Below are positions 50,843 to 58,936 of a stretch of DNA of 64,000 nucleotides, piece after piece. Source of the stretch: a virus. A model generated the notes under the pieces. It saw only the letters and a list, made by a program, of their open reading frames with translations, had not been told where the DNA came from and did not search any database. The position numbers and the translations under genes are program-made. Numbering within the stretch: the first letter of the stretch is position 1; every line of letters begins with the position of its first letter. The stretch is from the IMG/VR virus record IMGVR_UViG_3300023174_000071, positions 62,001-126,000 of that record, one strand, 5' to 3'.

Positions 50843-52036
50843 ATGGCTAAGAAGATTAAGACTGAGAGTGAAGCAGAATCTGATTTTATGAAGTCTTTTG
50901 GAACGGATCTATTCCTTTCCGAAGATATGCTTCAAGATAAGGTTGATTATATTCCAACGGGTAGTCCCGCCCTAGACTTTGCTCTAGGGATCGGAGGTCT
51001 TCCACGGGGTAGAATTATTCAGATTGCCGGAAAGGAAAGTTCTGGAAAAACCCTTACCAGCTTTCTTGCTATTGCGGAATATCAGCGTCAACATCCAAAG
51101 AATAATGCTTTATTTATTGATGCTGAATTTACCTACAATGCGGATTGGGTTCGTAAGCTTGGTGCTGATCCAACTCGAATTCGAGTTCTACGCTCAAATG
51201 ATGCTAAGGATATTTTTACAAAGCTTCTTGGGCGAAATAAGATCAACAAGCTTACGGGCGTAGCGAAGCATGAAGCCGGCATTCTTGATCTTATCCGTGA
51301 AGATGATGGTTCAAACCAATACTTCAATAAGCATACAGGAATTATTGTATTAGATTCTGTTGCTGTTCTTCAGACACCGATTGATATGTATGCGGAAATT
51401 GGAAAGCAAAATATGGCTCCGCTTCCACGATTCCTTTCCTCAGAACTAAAGAAGCTTACGCCAGAAGTTGAGCGTGCAAATGTTTGCTTTATTGCAATCA
51501 ATCAGCTTCGCTCAGACCTTGGCGCAATTTCTCCTGTTGCGGTCGAATCTAGTCCGGGTGGTCGTGCGTTCAAGCATGCGTGTAGCGTTATGATTAGCGT
51601 TCGTAAGCTTCTAGCTAAGGATACCCTAATTCTTAACGATTATGATGAGCCTATTGGTCACACCATTAAGGCCAAGATTGAAAAAAATAAACTTGGAACT
51701 CCGGGCCGAGAAGCGCTTTATCAAATCGAGTACCTAAAGGGAAATGTAAATCAGGCGAAGGAACTTCTCGACTTAGGTTTGCGACTAGGAGTATTTGAGG
51801 CGGCATCTACTGTTAGCACAATCATTGATGGTGTAAAATACACTTCAAAGCCTGCAGCTATCGCCCAACTTAGCAAGCCAGAAGTTTATAAAACTGAATT
51901 GGAACGAGTTGTAAAATTTTATCGTGAAAATCCAGATGCAGAACTCGCTGGTCCAAGTTCACTCGTTGAGTCATCTGACAATGATGATGATTATGTAGAC
52001 GAGGATGCGTATGTAAACGAAGAAGAAGGTGAGTGA
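50843..52036 (+). CDS. recA: RecA-family recombinase
   Basis: This strand-exchange ATPase supports recombination-dependent replication and repair. The 397-aa product has Walker A GKESSGKT (63-70), the segment LFIDAEFTYNADWVRKLGAD, Walker B GIIVLDSVA, the L1/L2 regions (RFLSSELKKL, INQLRSDLGA) and PGGRAFKH. It lacks the bacterial RecA N-terminal helix length and ends in an acidic tail (DNDDDYVDEDAYVNEEEGE). UvsX-like use is likely. Confidence 0.95.
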   Translation: MAKKIKTESEAESDFMKSFGTDLFLSEDMLQDKVDYIPTGSPALDFALGIGGLPRGRIIQIAGKESSGKTLTSFLAIAEYQRQHPKNNALFIDAEFTYNADWVRKLGADPTRIRVLRSNDAKDIFTKLLGRNKINKLTGVAKHEAGILDLIREDDGSNQYFNKHTGIIVLDSVAVLQTPIDMYAEIGKQNMAPLPRFLSSELKKLTPEVERANVCFIAINQLRSDLGAISPVAVESSPGGRAFKHACSVMISVRKLLAKDTLILNDYDEPIGHTIKAKIEKNKLGTPGREALYQIEYLKGNVNQAKELLDLGLRLGVFEAASTVSTIIDGVKYTSKPAAIAQLSKPEVYKTELERVVKFYRENPDAELAGPSSLVESSDNDDDYVDEDAYVNEEEGE

Positions 52037-52371
52037 TGTTGTTTAATTGCAATCCCGGTTGCAAAAAAGGAACAACAACAGCTTCTTATGACAAGGAATC
52101 TGGGCAAGTCGTCTGTGACGCTTGCTCAGAAGTCCTTTCTAACATTTCATCTTTTGCTAAGACAAATATGAAGCTGTCGGGTCCATATGCAAAAAGGAAA
52201 AAGAAACCATTTGAATTTAAATGCAAAACCTGCACGAAAACGATTGAAGCAGAAGTTGTAAATGAGCAAGTCATAGGTAAAGGTTGTAGCGGTCAATGCG
52301 AGTTAAATATCTCTAGCGTAATGAAAAATACTCTGTTACAGTTGCTGCCTAAAATCCAAGAAGAAGATTAA
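52036..52371 (+). CDS. Zinc-finger protein coupled to recA, 111 aa
   Basis: The start overlaps the recA stop by one base (TGATG). The product has two Cys pairs at the N-terminus (CNPGC, CDAC) and two more later (CKTC, CSGQC), likely two zinc ribbons, with a basic middle (YAKRKKKPFEFK). It may be a recombination or transcription accessory protein. No family recognised. Confidence 0.6.
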   Translation: MLFNCNPGCKKGTTTASYDKESGQVVCDACSEVLSNISSFAKTNMKLSGPYAKRKKKPFEFKCKTCTKTIEAEVVNEQVIGKGCSGQCELNISSVMKNTLLQLLPKIQEED

Positions 52372-52388
52372 ACACAGTTGGAGATTTT

Positions 52389-53147
52389 GTGCTAGAAAAT
52401 GTTGAATTAGAAAAGTTAGTTCAAATTTGCGAATCTAATTTGAAAAACTCTCAACAGTGCATTCATTACCTACAAGATGAGCGGGGATTAACTGAAGGTG
52501 ATATCAAAAAATATCGCTTAGGTTACTTCCCGCAATCTATGAAGAAACTTCTCCAACATGTATCTAAAGATGTTTTGCGGAAAACAAACATTGTAGATAT
52601 TATTGGAGACAGTCGTTTTAAAGATCATTATTATTTAACGATCCCTATTTTTTCTGAATATGGAGATGTTATTGGAATTAGCGGTCGAACGATGCTTGGA
52701 GAGGCTGAACGCAAAGTTCTGAGTATCCCAAAGTATCTAAATAGCAGTTACAAGAAGGCTAATTTTCTATATGGACTAAATCATTCTTTGGATAGCATTT
52801 TAGATAAAAAGAATGTTTTTGTCGTAGAAGGTTATTTTGATTATATTGCAATGGATAAAAATGGAATAAAAAACACTGTTGCTATTTGCGGCACTGCTTT
52901 TTCTAAAAATCATTTGGTAAAATTAAGCCGATACACAAAGCGTATCACCTTTATTTTGGATAGCGACTCAGCGGGACAGCAATCAATGTCTTCTATTTAT
53001 AAAAAATATTCAGGCCACGGTGTAACCTTGGACTTCTTGTCTCTAAATGATGGAAGCAAGGATGTGGATGAATATTTCTCTCAGGATGGGAAGTCGGCTA
53101 AAACCTTAAAGCAAGATTTGTCAAAAATGCTTGTGGGATGGAGTTAG
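52389..53147 (+). CDS. dnaG: DnaG-type primase catalytic (TOPRIM) protein
   Basis: The 252-aa product has the DnaG N-terminal core (YLQDERGLTEGDIKKYRLGYFP), ISGRTML, and the TOPRIM motifs VVEGYFD (Glu147) and LDSDSAG (Asp192, Asp194). It lacks the zinc domain, which is encoded 17 kb upstream at 34739-35278, and the C-terminal helicase-binding domain. GTG 52389 follows GGAG. The two proteins together would make RNA primers. Confidence 0.9.
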   Translation: MLENVELEKLVQICESNLKNSQQCIHYLQDERGLTEGDIKKYRLGYFPQSMKKLLQHVSKDVLRKTNIVDIIGDSRFKDHYYLTIPIFSEYGDVIGISGRTMLGEAERKVLSIPKYLNSSYKKANFLYGLNHSLDSILDKKNVFVVEGYFDYIAMDKNGIKNTVAICGTAFSKNHLVKLSRYTKRITFILDSDSAGQQSMSSIYKKYSGHGVTLDFLSLNDGSKDVDEYFSQDGKSAKTLKQDLSKMLVGWS

Positions 53148-53166
53148 TAAAATCTGGATGCGAGGT

Positions 53167-53192
53167 AGCTTCTCTATTTAAAGAGAGAGGCT
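53167..53192 (+). promoter_or_regulatory. Hairpin upstream of the sigma-4-like gene
   Basis: AGCTTCTCT (53167-53175) pairs with AGAGAGGCT (53184-53192) around an 8-base loop. No T-run follows; the gene's GGAG lies 4 bases downstream. It may affect translation of the 53202 gene or protect the transcript end. Confidence 0.4.
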
Positions 53193-53201
53193 CACGGAGT
53201 T

Positions 53202-53642
53202 ATGATGAATAAGAGCAAGCTTTATCAGCATAAAATTGTTGAGATATCTTTTGACCAAGGAAAATTAAATAATTTCTCAAATGAACGTGGCATTGCTAAC
53301 ATTCTTGCTGAAACTGCCTGCGATGAAAGAATTATGATGCTGCGAGAACAGCTTCTTCAAGAAATTTATGATTTAATCAATAGTGATTATCTAACAGAAC
53401 ATCAGCGAAAAATTTTATACATGCGATTGATTGGTAAGACTCAAAATGAGATTGCTGAACATTTGGGCATTACTCAGTCTGCTGTTCATAAAGCAATGCA
53501 TGGTAATATTGATTATAGAAATAATAAGAAGCGATACGGCGGCATTATTAAGAAGCTAAAGAAAATCTGCGCAGCAAACTCTAGAATCATGGGAATCCTT
53601 GACGATATTGATGATGTTAGAAATAGCGAATCTGAAAATTGA
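53202..53642 (+). CDS. Sigma region 4-like HTH protein, 146 aa
   Basis: The middle (LTEHQRKILYMRLIGKTQNEIAEHLGITQSAVHKAMHGN) is a sigma-70 region 4 or LuxR-type helix-turn-helix. A region 2 is not evident; the N-terminus is a short helical domain. It may act as an anti-sigma, sigma-like or late-transcription factor. It lies directly before the virion block, as expected for a late regulator. Confidence 0.75.
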   Translation: MMNKSKLYQHKIVEISFDQGKLNNFSNERGIANILAETACDERIMMLREQLLQEIYDLINSDYLTEHQRKILYMRLIGKTQNEIAEHLGITQSAVHKAMHGNIDYRNNKKRYGGIIKKLKKICAANSRIMGILDDIDDVRNSESEN

Positions 53643-53698
53643 TTTTTCGATATGCTATTTTATCTGATTGTTTTTAAGGGCGCATTTTTGCGGTTCTA

Positions 53699-53709
53699 GA
53701 TAAAATAAG
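53699..53709 (+). promoter_or_regulatory. GATAAAATAAG motif before the virion block
   Basis: The 118-base gap before the first virion-block gene holds GATAAAATAAG, identical to 18913-18923, without a -35 box. A short CGCA-TTTT-TGCG hairpin (53681-53692) precedes it. It is a candidate late promoter element. Confidence 0.3.
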
Positions 53710-53760
53710 CGTTTTTTCTTTCTACTAATAGCAAAACAAAAAACTGGAGATATATACTTT

Positions 53761-54264
53761 ATGCCAAAAGAAAAGTATACAGCGAAAATTGATGGCATTC
53801 TCGCTGAAGTTTTAAAAGGTGCCTCAAAAACTATCGCTGATAAAGATAAGCTAGTTGTAACGGCAGAAAACACTAATTTTATCAAAAAAGTAGCGTTTGA
53901 TGTTTATCGTGTAGAGAATGATCCATATGACGGCTTATGGCTTATGGAACAAGCTGACGATGGAAAAAATTATTTAGTTAGAGCGAGCGATCCTCAGTTT
54001 GAATACAAGAAAAGCGGTGAGTGGGAAGCCATTACGGATTATGGCCAAGAAAACATCACTCTTTCATACAAGAATGTTCCTATCGCTCGTTTCTCTTCAA
54101 AAGATTATGGCTTCACTTCCGAAGATGCTTCCACATTTAAATCAGCAATCCTAGAGAAAGCTGGCTCTGATGAGGATTTTATTAAGGGCGTTCTTTCAAC
54201 TCAACCTGAAGGTAAGCGTTCGGCCATCTGTACCACTTTCCCTGAACTCAAAAAATATATCTAA
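53761..54264 (+). CDS. Hypothetical protein, first gene of virion block, 167 aa
   Basis: The product is soluble, with a mixed alpha/beta composition and a conserved-looking YRVENDPYDGLWLMEQADDGKNY segment. Position suggests a virion or assembly protein. It is followed after 8 bases by the 515-aa gene. No family recognised. Confidence 0.6.
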   Translation: MPKEKYTAKIDGILAEVLKGASKTIADKDKLVVTAENTNFIKKVAFDVYRVENDPYDGLWLMEQADDGKNYLVRASDPQFEYKKSGEWEAITDYGQENITLSYKNVPIARFSSKDYGFTSEDASTFKSAILEKAGSDEDFIKGVLSTQPEGKRSAICTTFPELKKYI

Positions 54265-54272
54265 GGTGTTTT

Positions 54273-55820
54273 ATGCAAGACATTAAAAAAATTCTAAAAC
54301 AAGCTCAATCTGCTTTGGAAGCACTTCAAAGCGGAAAGAATTACCCTTCCGTCTACGTCGTTTCTCGTCTTAACTCTGCGCTTGATAAGCATCCTCACAA
54401 CCAACTTATTGGTAATATGAGAGATGTTTTTACAAAGATTGCTTCAAAAAATGAATTTATCTCTCAAGCTCAGATTGCGGAAACTTACAATAATTTCTAC
54501 GGTTTAGCTGGAAATTCTGTAGACTTTCGTGCGGAACTTGGCGATCTTCTTCCTTCAAGCCTAAATGTTGAAAATACAGTTAAGGTTGACGCCTCTAATC
54601 TTCGCACAAACGAAGGTACTTCCGTTGAGCCACTTTTCGGCGCTTCTGATGCTTCCCGTGCTTTTGAAAAGCTTTTTCCTGTAAAAGAAATTGCGGCATC
54701 AAAATTCTCTGATGGAATATTCAAGAAGGCGGAGAAGTTTGCTCAGGCTCAACTAGAATCTATTGGTTGCAAGCCTGATGCGATTAGCATTATCGAAGCG
54801 AATGAACATTTCGCTCTATGTCTAGCTTCCTATGGAACGCCAGATATGGTTCAGATTGGCGTTAAGGTTCCTGTTCAGATTTCTGAAAATGTTGTAAAGT
54901 TTCCAGAACACCTCATCCACGGCGACGAACTACTTCCTCTAACCAAGGAAAATATCTACGTTCAGATTGCTGACGAGATGAATGTTCGTAAGGCTAACCT
55001 TAAGAATAAATTCGCTCTAGGCCGCAGCGAAACCGTTGTAACGATTGATCCGGTTGTTGTTCCAGCTAGCTTACAGCAGTTTACGGATATCGAAAATGAA
55101 TTAGTTGCAGCCGGAGCTCATTTTACACCAACTGATATTCGCTATGCTTCCAATATTGTTTCTACGGAGCTTATGGCTTGCGGTGTAAAGAGTCCTCAGC
55201 TAAAGGTTGCATCATCTACAAAGAATGTTCTAACATTCTCTGCTAGCATTCCAACTGCCTCCGGACGAAAGGATGTAACTGTTCCTGTTGAATTCCATAA
55301 CGGAAAGCCAACTCTTCCAAGCAAATTCGTATACGCTTCTGATGCTTATGATTTCGATACGGCTTCCGTTTCTCGTTTTCTAAATGAAAACCTAAATACA
55401 GAAACGGCATCATTCACACGCGACCACGATAATATGGAAAATATGTCTTTCCATGAACTATCTGATCTTGTAACCGCTGGCGCTCTTAAGAATGATTATA
55501 AGCTTTCTGAAGACGCTCTTGATGCGATTGGTTCACGCTTCCCTGACCAATTTAAGCTTGCTCTAGATAGCTTCTCCAAACTTCTAAAGAATGCTTCTGC
55601 GACCTCTAGTCGTGAAAAGCTTATCAAAGAAGCTATTAAACGTGGCGAACTAATCTCCGTCCCAACCTCTATTGAACCTTACAGTCCAAAGTTTGCGCTA
55701 CCAGTCAGCAAGCTAGATTTCGATGAAAGTGGTCGCCTAATTCCATCTCATCGCAAGAAAGCATCTGAAGTTGAAGCTGCAATCATTGCGACAAATGCTT
55801 CTCGCATCATCATGAACTGA
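54273..55820 (+). CDS. Probable virion structural protein, 515 aa
   Basis: I recognise no domain. The protein has a helical N-terminus, an FKKAEKFAQAQ segment (150-160) and a C-terminal SHRKKASEVEAA that fits the loose K-x-A pattern of other candidates. Its codons are rich in CTT, GCT and TCT compared with many neighbours, and the upstream spacing is short, which may mean high expression. Confidence 0.6.
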   Translation: MQDIKKILKQAQSALEALQSGKNYPSVYVVSRLNSALDKHPHNQLIGNMRDVFTKIASKNEFISQAQIAETYNNFYGLAGNSVDFRAELGDLLPSSLNVENTVKVDASNLRTNEGTSVEPLFGASDASRAFEKLFPVKEIAASKFSDGIFKKAEKFAQAQLESIGCKPDAISIIEANEHFALCLASYGTPDMVQIGVKVPVQISENVVKFPEHLIHGDELLPLTKENIYVQIADEMNVRKANLKNKFALGRSETVVTIDPVVVPASLQQFTDIENELVAAGAHFTPTDIRYASNIVSTELMACGVKSPQLKVASSTKNVLTFSASIPTASGRKDVTVPVEFHNGKPTLPSKFVYASDAYDFDTASVSRFLNENLNTETASFTRDHDNMENMSFHELSDLVTAGALKNDYKLSEDALDAIGSRFPDQFKLALDSFSKLLKNASATSSREKLIKEAIKRGELISVPTSIEPYSPKFALPVSKLDFDESGRLIPSHRKKASEVEAAIIATNASRIIMN

Positions 55821-55831
55821 GGTTTTTTAAA

Positions 55832-56296
55832 ATGTCAAAACTTACATCTATTCTAAAAACTGCTTCTAAAATGGAAGATCGTTCTCTCGCTAGAAAGATT
55901 CGAGTCGCTGCAATTGAAAGTTTTGGCGTAGTAAAGACCGCTCAAACTGCATCTGGAGTTTTATCTTATGATAACTCCAGAGCGACTGTTGATTATCCTA
56001 CTCGTGAAGAAGTCCTTCGCATGAGAGGCGGAAAGCCCGAAGATCGTTCAGAACTTTACCCAACAAAGAAAGAAGAAAAAGTTGACGTTGAACTACCTTA
56101 CGTTCAACCATCTCTTTCAACTCGTTATGTTCCAGGTAAACCCGGCCTTCAAGCGGCGAGAGTTCTAGACACAGAAGGTGCATACCAAGACCCTTATACA
56201 AAGAAAGTATTCAATTGGTATGAAGGATTTAAGGCGGAAAACGGTGAGGAGTTCGCTCCCGGATCGGTTGCGAATCAATCACAACTTCATTACTAA
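55832..56296 (+). CDS. Probable virion protein with KTAQ motif, 154 aa
   Basis: The first 40 residues are basic and helical and end VVKTAQTASG (residues 33-42); the rest is extended and charged. This is the expected layout of a protein with a cleaved N-terminal propeptide, if K-T-A-Q is a maturation site. A terminator follows the gene. Function unknown. Confidence 0.55.
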   Translation: MSKLTSILKTASKMEDRSLARKIRVAAIESFGVVKTAQTASGVLSYDNSRATVDYPTREEVLRMRGGKPEDRSELYPTKKEEKVDVELPYVQPSLSTRYVPGKPGLQAARVLDTEGAYQDPYTKKVFNWYEGFKAENGEEFAPGSVANQSQLHY

Positions 56297-56324
56297 GAAG
56301 CAACGAAAAATGGTAAAATAAAAT

Positions 56325-56353
56325 AGGCTCCTCCCGGAGCCTTTATTTTTTTT
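56325..56353 (+). terminator. Intrinsic terminator
   Basis: AGGCTCC (56325-56331), loop TCCC, GGAGCCT (56336-56342), then TTATTTTTTTT. Confidence 0.9.
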
Positions 56354-56361
56354 GGTGAAAC

Positions 56362-57078
56362 ATGGATAAAGATAAGCCTGATAATAGCAAGATTTTGCGG
56401 CATCCCGATAAAGAAGAAATTGTAAAAAAACTGATTAACGGTGAATCCGTAAAGCAAATTGAAGCTTGGTTAAAAAAGAAATATCCAAGAACAAAAAGGC
56501 TTCATGTTTCATATATGACTCTTCAGAAGTTTCGCTCTCAGAATTTAAATATTAAGGGCGAGCTTTTAGAAGAAGTAAAGAAAGCAAAATTAGAATTAGA
56601 GCAAGTTTCTGTCGATACTCAGCTAAGAGATTTGACGACAAATTCTAATGCCTATCAGGATAAGATTAAAGAAATCGCTAGTAAAGAATTGGATGTTACA
56701 AAGAGATTGCTTGAGATGGATAAAATCATTTCGTCTCGCATTGAATACTATTACAATATCCTTGCTGCTGGTGGCTCGATTAAGCATGATAAAATTTTCA
56801 TTGAATATATTTCGATGCTTAAGTCTATTATGCAGGATTGGAAGAAGTATGTAGAAGGTTTCGCTGATCAAAAAATTGAACACAATGTAAACGTTCAGGT
56901 TGTAAATACGCAGGTTTCTATTCTAAAAGAGGTTGTTTTTGAAACTCTTCAAGAAATGTCTCCTGAACTTGTTCCTGTTTTTATTGATCGAATCAATAGA
57001 AAATTGACCGGTCTGGATACATCTTCACCAGAATATAAATCCTATCAATTAGGGGTTATTGATGTCGAACCAGAATAA
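56362..57078 (+). CDS. Helical protein, possible terminase small subunit, 238 aa
   Basis: The N-terminus (KEEIVKKLINGESVKQIEAWLKKKYP...VSYMTLQKF) resembles a helix-turn-helix, followed by a long helical oligomerisation region. That is the general layout of terminase small subunits, and the large subunit lies about 6 kb downstream. The match is by layout only; another DNA-binding virion-assembly factor is possible. Confidence 0.45.
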   Translation: MDKDKPDNSKILRHPDKEEIVKKLINGESVKQIEAWLKKKYPRTKRLHVSYMTLQKFRSQNLNIKGELLEEVKKAKLELEQVSVDTQLRDLTTNSNAYQDKIKEIASKELDVTKRLLEMDKIISSRIEYYYNILAAGGSIKHDKIFIEYISMLKSIMQDWKKYVEGFADQKIEHNVNVQVVNTQVSILKEVVFETLQEMSPELVPVFIDRINRKLTGLDTSSPEYKSYQLGVIDVEPE

Positions 57079-57331
57079 AGAACAAAAAATGGGGAAGCTT
57101 ACACTTGAAGATTTAAGTGGTCTTAGTTTATTCGATCAATGGCTTAGAAGCAATTTGGCCATCTACAAGGATTCTGAGGTTGGAACCATATCATTTGATG
57201 AGTTGTTAATATTTCTAAATTATATTGAAGAAAAGGCGTCTGATTTTAATAATAAGTTAGATCGTAAAAAATGGAAAAAATCTGTTTCAAAATTAAAGAC
57301 GCACATTCAACATCAAATGGACGGATTATGA
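57062..57331 (+). CDS. Hypothetical protein, 89 aa
   Basis: ATG 57062 lies 7 bases after AGGGG and overlaps the upstream gene by 17 bases. The product is a small helical protein with a basic C-terminus (KKWKKSVSKLKTHIQH). It overlaps the next gene by 4 bases. Confidence 0.55.
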   Translation: MSNQNKEQKMGKLTLEDLSGLSLFDQWLRSNLAIYKDSEVGTISFDELLIFLNYIEEKASDFNNKLDRKKWKKSVSKLKTHIQHQMDGL

Positions 57332-58911
57332 TTAACAATATTCAGATTGCAAAACAGGCCTTTGGTAAAAATCGTCTAAATTCTTTTTGCTATGAAAACG
57401 CTTTAGCGAAGGGTGCTTCCTTAACTGCTGATGATGTTTCTGCTTTAATTCTTTTCTCAAAAGAAGATGTTAAAACAGAAGATGAGCTAAAGCTAGCTGC
57501 CAGTATTTATAATATTTTATCATTTTCTCATGGCAGCGTTTCTGAAGAGATATTCAAACAGGCATATGGTGACGCCTCCATCTCTGAAGTAAACACATCT
57601 GCAGATCTATATCAGATTGTTTTGGAAGCCTGCCAAAAGAAGGGTACCTTTAACAAGAAGGCTTACCCAAATGGATCTGGCGCTCTATCTCCCGAAATTG
57701 AATCTGAGTCGGATTTAGTTCGCTGGGGTAATATTGTAAAGCAAATCTATAACGCCTCTCTATCTGGTGAAATAGATGTGGATCAAGGCATTCGTATTGC
57801 TCAAGAAAAATTAAATAAAGCGAATCCTCAATCTAAAGAGGGTGATCGTTTTATGCATTGGGTTAACTATTATAAAAATGGCGAACATTTAAAGTATAGC
57901 GCTGAAAAAGGAAAAAATATGTACAAAAAAGCAAATTACCAATTTAGCCCCAAAGGAAGTCAGCAGTACACCGGCACTCCAGACTTGCGACAATCTACGG
58001 GTAATGATATTTTAGATATATTCGCAGCGAATCCTGATGTTGGAATCTTTGAGTCTAAAGTTTTAGATGCAAAGCACGAAACCGATAAGAAAAATGATTA
58101 TAAAGCTTGGAAATCAAAGCTTCACACCGCCATTCGAAGAATTGATAAATTAATTCGAAATAGCGATGGTTTAATCGAACCTGAGATTACAGAAAGACTA
58201 TCTGAAATATTGCATTCTTTCGACCTTCAGGTTGGCAGAGCTAAACTTCATACTACAGCTTCTGATTTAACCTTCAAGACCGCTCAGCAGTTTAAGAAGC
58301 TTGGATTTGATGCTGGTTCAAATATTTTAATTAAAGTTGCTCAGCAAACTCCTCCTGTAGAAGAACCTGTGGCTCCAGCTGAAATTATGCCAGAAACCGT
58401 TGAGGCTCCACAGGCGCCAGCGGCGGAAGGCCAACTTCAAGAGGCGGGAGTTCAAACAGAAGAGCCTGCCGGAGAAGAACAACCACAATCAAAACCGAAT
58501 ATGTATGGGAAAGAATTCTCTCTAGATGATGCGGTTGAGAAGCTAGACGAAGTGTCAAACATGTTGGCCGATCGTGCAGTTATTCGTATGCTTTCCGAAT
58601 TCGACATTATTCTCGATAGCATTGGTATTGCGTCAATGTTCCCAGAGTTGGCCGAAGCTCAAAGTAAATTAATTGATGGTTACTCCTACGCTCTTACTCG
58701 TGTAACAAAAATGATGGGTATGATTGGTAGCGGAAGAACTTTATCTGAACTTGCTCGTGAAAAGCAAGATTCGTTGGATGCGAAAGCTGAAGGCTTAGCT
58801 GAAAAAGAACTAGCGAGAGGTAAAGAATCATCTGAAAAAGAAGAAGAACCAAGTCCTCAGCAGAAAGAATTTGGTAATGCACCTGCAGCACCTCCCGCGC
58901 AAACTGTATAG
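57328..58911 (+). CDS. Probable virion protein with KTAQ and KVAQ motifs, 527 aa
   Basis: ATG 57328 overlaps the upstream stop (ATGA). The product has a helical N-terminal half, motifs NKKAYP (109-114), YKKANYQ (199-205), FKTAQQ (316-321) and IKVAQQ (335-340), then a Pro/Ala/Glu-rich linker (about 342-410) and a helical C-terminal domain ending in an acidic tail. The linker marks two separable domains. It is probably a virion or internal protein; no family recognised. Confidence 0.55.
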   Translation: MINNIQIAKQAFGKNRLNSFCYENALAKGASLTADDVSALILFSKEDVKTEDELKLAASIYNILSFSHGSVSEEIFKQAYGDASISEVNTSADLYQIVLEACQKKGTFNKKAYPNGSGALSPEIESESDLVRWGNIVKQIYNASLSGEIDVDQGIRIAQEKLNKANPQSKEGDRFMHWVNYYKNGEHLKYSAEKGKNMYKKANYQFSPKGSQQYTGTPDLRQSTGNDILDIFAANPDVGIFESKVLDAKHETDKKNDYKAWKSKLHTAIRRIDKLIRNSDGLIEPEITERLSEILHSFDLQVGRAKLHTTASDLTFKTAQQFKKLGFDAGSNILIKVAQQTPPVEEPVAPAEIMPETVEAPQAPAAEGQLQEAGVQTEEPAGEEQPQSKPNMYGKEFSLDDAVEKLDEVSNMLADRAVIRMLSEFDIILDSIGIASMFPELAEAQSKLIDGYSYALTRVTKMMGMIGSGRTLSELAREKQDSLDAKAEGLAEKELARGKESSEKEEEPSPQQKEFGNAPAAPPAQTV

Positions 58912-58936
58912 CCAACTTAAGGCGTAAAGTGATAAT

